From contig DCDI01000080.1 of assembly GCA_002316345.1 (NCBI GenBank), forward strand, positions 20,365-28,500: 8,136 nucleotides of DNA. The letters run 5' to 3'. Below the pieces are notes generated by a model, which saw nothing but the letters and a program-made list of their open reading frames with translations, searched no databases and was not told the origin of the DNA. Shown one piece after another: positions 5,599-8,136 of this stretch. Each line of letters starts with the position of its first letter. Position 1 is the stretch's first letter. The position numbers were made by a program, and so were the translations under genes. The stretch comes from Phyllobacteriaceae bacterium UBA1059 (GTDB lineage Bacteria; Pseudomonadota; Alphaproteobacteria; Rhizobiales; Rhizobiaceae).

Positions 5599-7932
5599 TC
5601 ACATCAGCTTGTCGAGCGTAATCGGCAGATCGCGGATACGCTTGCCGGTGGCGTTGTAGATCGCGTTGGCGACGGCGGCACCCACGCCGGTAATACCGAT
5701 TTCGCCAATGCCGCGAGCACCCATAGGAGCATGCGGATCGGCGATGTCGGTCCACATCACCTCGATCTCGGGCACGTCCAGATGCACCGGCACATGGTAT
5801 TCGGCAAGGCTCGGATTCATGACGCGGCCCGATCGCTCGTCGAACTGCGTTTCTTCCATCAGCGCCATGCCGAGCCCCATGATGATGCCGCCGCGGAACT
5901 GGCTCGCCGCCGTCTTCGCGTTGAGGATGCGGCCGCAATCAAACGAACCCAGGAAGCGGCTGACGCGGACTTCGCCGGTCACGCTGTTGACCCGCACTTC
6001 GCAGAACATCGCGCCCCAGGAATGCATTGACCAATGCATGGTTTCCAGCGGCGGCGGAGCGCTTCCCACCACCGACACCTCGTCACGCTGAGCGCGCGAC
6101 AGGATGGAAGTGTAGGTCTCGTGCCGGCCTGTGTCGTCGAGCTTGGCGAGACCGCCGGCAAAGCCACCGACTTCGTCGGCCCTGAGGCCGGCCAAGGGAG
6201 AGTCGTTGCCGGCAAGCTTCAGCAGTTCCGCCACAAGCGCATGCTGTGCCGCCACAACCGAGGCTCCGATGGAGGCCGTTTGCTGCGACCCACCGGCCAG
6301 CACCTGTCCCGGCAGGAAGGAGTCGCCATAAGCGAAGCTGACCTGATCGAGCTCCAGCCCAAAGCGCTCAGCCGTGACCTGCGTTTGCGCCGTAGAAGTG
6401 CCCATGCCCATTTCATGCGCGGCGATCTCCACCTGCATGCGTCCGTCGCGAGTCAGCGTCAGCTTGGCCGCACCGCCGGGCATGCGATGGTAAGGATAGG
6501 TCGAGGTCGCGACGCCCATGCCGACCTGCCACTCACCGTCGCGCACGGAGCCAGGCACCGGGTTGCGCTTCGACCAGCCAAACCGCTCGGCACCCGTGCG
6601 ATAGGCTTCCACGATGTTGCGCGACGAGAACGGCTTGTTGTCGGTCGGATCCTTCTCCGGCTCGTTTACCGCGCGGAGTTCCACCGGGTCCATGCCTAGT
6701 GCCACCGCAATTTCGTCCACCGCACTTTCCAGGGCAAAGGTGCCGACGGATTCGCCCGGCGCCCGCATGAAAGTGTTGGCCAACATGTCGAGATAGGTGA
6801 CTTCCACATCGAGCTTGAAGTTGCGCGCCGCATAAGCCGACTTCGTTGCCAGGATGAACGGCTCGGGCATGGCGTTGTGATGCGTCATCGGCGCCGTTCC
6901 GGTGTGGATGATCGCCTCGAAACGCCCGTCCTTCGTGGCGCCGATCGCAAGACGCTGCTCTGTCAGCGTGCGCCCGCCTATCATGCGGTAAACACCTTCG
7001 CGTGAAAGGGCGATACGCACCGGCCGTCCGGCAAGCTTTGCCGCAGCCGCGCCAAGCACCTGATGCTGCCACAGCGTCTTGGAGCCGAAGCCGCCGCCGA
7101 CATAAGGGGACGTGACATGCACCTGGGCTTCTTCGATGCCGAAAACGTTGCCCAGCGACCATGCGGTATGCGTCACCGCCTGCGAAGCGTCGTGCACAAC
7201 GAGGTCGTCGCCCTGCCAGACGATCGTGGCCGCATGCGGCTCGATTGGATTATGGCTGTGACGCGGCGTCGTATAGGTGACGTCCACCTTGACCGGCGCG
7301 GCGGCGAGAGCGGCTTCCGCATCGCCGATCTCCTGCTTCATGGGCGATCCCATGAACAGGCCGGGATGCGTCCCTTGCGCCTTTGCTTCGGCAAAGCTGG
7401 TGGTAGCGGGCTCTGCTTCATAGGTCAGGCGGATCAGCGTTTTGGCGTGATCGGCCTGTTCCTGCGTTTCGGCCAGCACCAGCGCCACGGGCTGCCCGTT
7501 CCAGTGAATGCGATCATCCTGCATTACCGGCAGGTTGTCGCCGCCCGCAGCCTTGGCTTCCGACATGAACACCGGCATCGCCTTCATGCGCGGCGCGTTG
7601 CGATAGGTCATCACCAGCACGACGCCGGGTGCTGCTTCCGCCTCGCTCGTGTCCAGGCTTGCGATCCGTCCCTTTGGCACGGTGCTGAAGGCCACGGCAG
7701 CATAGGTCAGCCCTTCCATCGGGAACTCGGCGGCAAACGGCGCCTTGCCCTGCACCTTGAGCGGGCCGTCAATGCGCGAAACCGGTTTGCCGATCAGCCC
7801 GTGCTTCTGGTGGATCAGCGGATCCGGCTTGCCGCCCGGCAGCCATCTTTCAGGCGCTAGCTCGACAGCCTTCTGCACCACGGTTTGCGCCACCCCCTGG
7901 GCAGCCTGCTTGGCCTGTTCGATGATGCTCAT
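5599..7932 (-). CDS. paoC: PaoC-like aldehyde dehydrogenase, molybdenum cofactor-binding subunit (xanthine dehydrogenase family)
   Basis: This 777-aa large subunit of a heterotrimeric molybdenum hydroxylase oxidises aldehydes to carboxylic acids at the Moco site and passes electrons through 2Fe-2S and FAD subunits. The a/b hammerhead domain begins around residue 45 (GKPVSRIDGPLKVQGKAPFAAE). Cofactor-binding motifs follow: HSHNPIEPHA (225-234), GGGFGSK (279-285), FMRAPGE (388-394, with Arg390 equivalent to the substrate-pocket Arg of PaoC) and GARGIGEIGI (738-747, with Glu744 as the likely catalytic base). The C-terminus ATGKRIRDLPITLDKL matches the E. coli PaoC end as I remember it. Arg390 and the overall match favour an aldehyde oxidase over a purine-specific xanthine dehydrogenase. 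A roughly 40-residue N-terminal extension with an amphipathic helix has no counterpart in E. coli PaoC. The ATG overlaps the FAD-subunit stop by 4 bp, with GGGAG 7 nt upstream. No PaoD/XdhC-type chaperone gene follows. Confidence 0.94.
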   Translation of the reverse strand: MSIIEQAKQAAQGVAQTVVQKAVELAPERWLPGGKPDPLIHQKHGLIGKPVSRIDGPLKVQGKAPFAAEFPMEGLTYAAVAFSTVPKGRIASLDTSEAEAAPGVVLVMTYRNAPRMKAMPVFMSEAKAAGGDNLPVMQDDRIHWNGQPVALVLAETQEQADHAKTLIRLTYEAEPATTSFAEAKAQGTHPGLFMGSPMKQEIGDAEAALAAAPVKVDVTYTTPRHSHNPIEPHAATIVWQGDDLVVHDASQAVTHTAWSLGNVFGIEEAQVHVTSPYVGGGFGSKTLWQHQVLGAAAAKLAGRPVRIALSREGVYRMIGGRTLTEQRLAIGATKDGRFEAIIHTGTAPMTHHNAMPEPFILATKSAYAARNFKLDVEVTYLDMLANTFMRAPGESVGTFALESAVDEIAVALGMDPVELRAVNEPEKDPTDNKPFSSRNIVEAYRTGAERFGWSKRNPVPGSVRDGEWQVGMGVATSTYPYHRMPGGAAKLTLTRDGRMQVEIAAHEMGMGTSTAQTQVTAERFGLELDQVSFAYGDSFLPGQVLAGGSQQTASIGASVVAAQHALVAELLKLAGNDSPLAGLRADEVGGFAGGLAKLDDTGRHETYTSILSRAQRDEVSVVGSAPPPLETMHWSMHSWGAMFCEVRVNSVTGEVRVSRFLGSFDCGRILNAKTAASQFRGGIIMGLGMALMEETQFDERSGRVMNPSLAEYHVPVHLDVPEIEVMWTDIADPHAPMGARGIGEIGITGVGAAVANAIYNATGKRIRDLPITLDKLM

Positions 7933-8136
7933 GTCGATACTCCCGACAGGTCGCCGAGAACGGCGATGATCGTCCGCTTGGCCAGTTCGATCTTGAAACC
8001 ATTGTCGCGCAACGGAGTCGCATCGGCGAGTTCAGCTTCGGCCGCCGCCTGGAAGGTCGCCTGCGACGCAGGTTGGCCGCGCAGAACCTCCTCCGCCTTC
8101 CACGCCCGCCACGGCTTGTGCGCCACGCCGCCAAGC
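7929..8136 (-). CDS. FAD-binding subunit of the molybdenum hydroxylase, C-terminal end (runs off right edge)
   Basis: This is the last 68 codons of an open frame entering from the right edge. It begins LGGVAHKPWRAWKAEE, which matches the C-terminal domain of the flavoprotein subunits of xanthine dehydrogenase/CO dehydrogenase/PaoB (CO_deh_flav_C). The flavin-binding N-terminal domain is outside the window. That subunit relays electrons between the 2Fe-2S subunit and the final acceptor. The GTG at 8126 is internal (the Val of GGVAHKPW), not a start. The stop codon overlaps the start of the molybdenum subunit in an ATGA arrangement, so the two are translationally coupled and co-transcribed. The 2Fe-2S subunit gene, which in E. 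coli PaoA carries a Tat signal for the whole complex, is expected further right. Confidence 0.88.
   Translation of the reverse strand, partial: LGGVAHKPWRAWKAEEVLRGQPASQATFQAAAEAELADATPLRDNGFKIELAKRTIIAVLGDLSGVST

Noticed and set aside
7063..7860. 265-codon plus-strand open frame within the molybdenum subunit gene
   Set aside because: It lies wholly inside a gene with strong cofactor motifs, and its translation shows only Arg/His/Gly-rich shadow composition.
8124..8126. GTG as the start of a small gene at the right edge
   Set aside because: The frame stays open upstream to the window edge, and the GTG is the Val of the conserved GGVAHKPW block of the FAD subunit.

Overview
The window is GC-rich and densely coded, with Shine-Dalgarno-led genes, a dipeptide/oligopeptide-type ABC transporter and a PaoABC-type aldehyde oxidoreductase. 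Together these suggest the chromosome or a large replicon of an alphaproteobacterium, most likely of the Rhizobiales (Rhizobium/Agrobacterium/Mesorhizobium-like). That placement is inferred from gene style and content; there is no rRNA or other phylogenetic marker here. I see no mobile elements, tRNAs, CRISPR arrays or broken genes.

Layout. (1) Positions 1-3018, minus strand: an ABC importer operon read from right to left. It holds a family-5 periplasmic solute-binding protein (1492-3018), a DppB-type permease (464-1405) and the N-terminal half of a DppC-type permease (1-464, running off the left edge). Its control region (about 3019-3100) has a plausible sigma70 promoter. One perfect inverted repeat lies over the -10/start site and a second, GntR-operator-like one lies in the leader. 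(2) Positions 3160-4545, minus strand: a two-gene operon of an NmrA-type NAD(P)-binding protein followed by a small AtaL-like/DUF1857 (START/SRPBCC-fold) protein. (3) Positions 4651-5541, plus strand: a LysR-family regulator transcribed divergently from the NmrA operon. The 105-bp shared gap holds two inverted repeats. (4) Positions 5599-8136, minus strand: the molybdenum-cofactor subunit of a PaoC-like aldehyde dehydrogenase and, overlapping it by 4 bp upstream, the C-terminal end of its FAD subunit, which runs off the right edge. A perfect 10-bp hairpin between the convergent LysR and PaoC-like genes looks like a shared terminator.

How the genes fit together. The importer takes up a peptide or other small solute that cannot be named from sequence; its ATPase genes should lie beyond the left edge. 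The LysR/NmrA/DUF1857 cluster looks like a self-contained regulated module, probably a response to or metabolism of a reactive or aromatic small molecule, but no substrate is evident. The molybdoenzyme probably oxidises aldehydes to acids; its 2Fe-2S subunit should lie beyond the right edge.

Nothing here is a clearly new system. The least explained items are the NmrA-DUF1857 pair with its divergent regulator, and the palindromic control region of the ABC operon.
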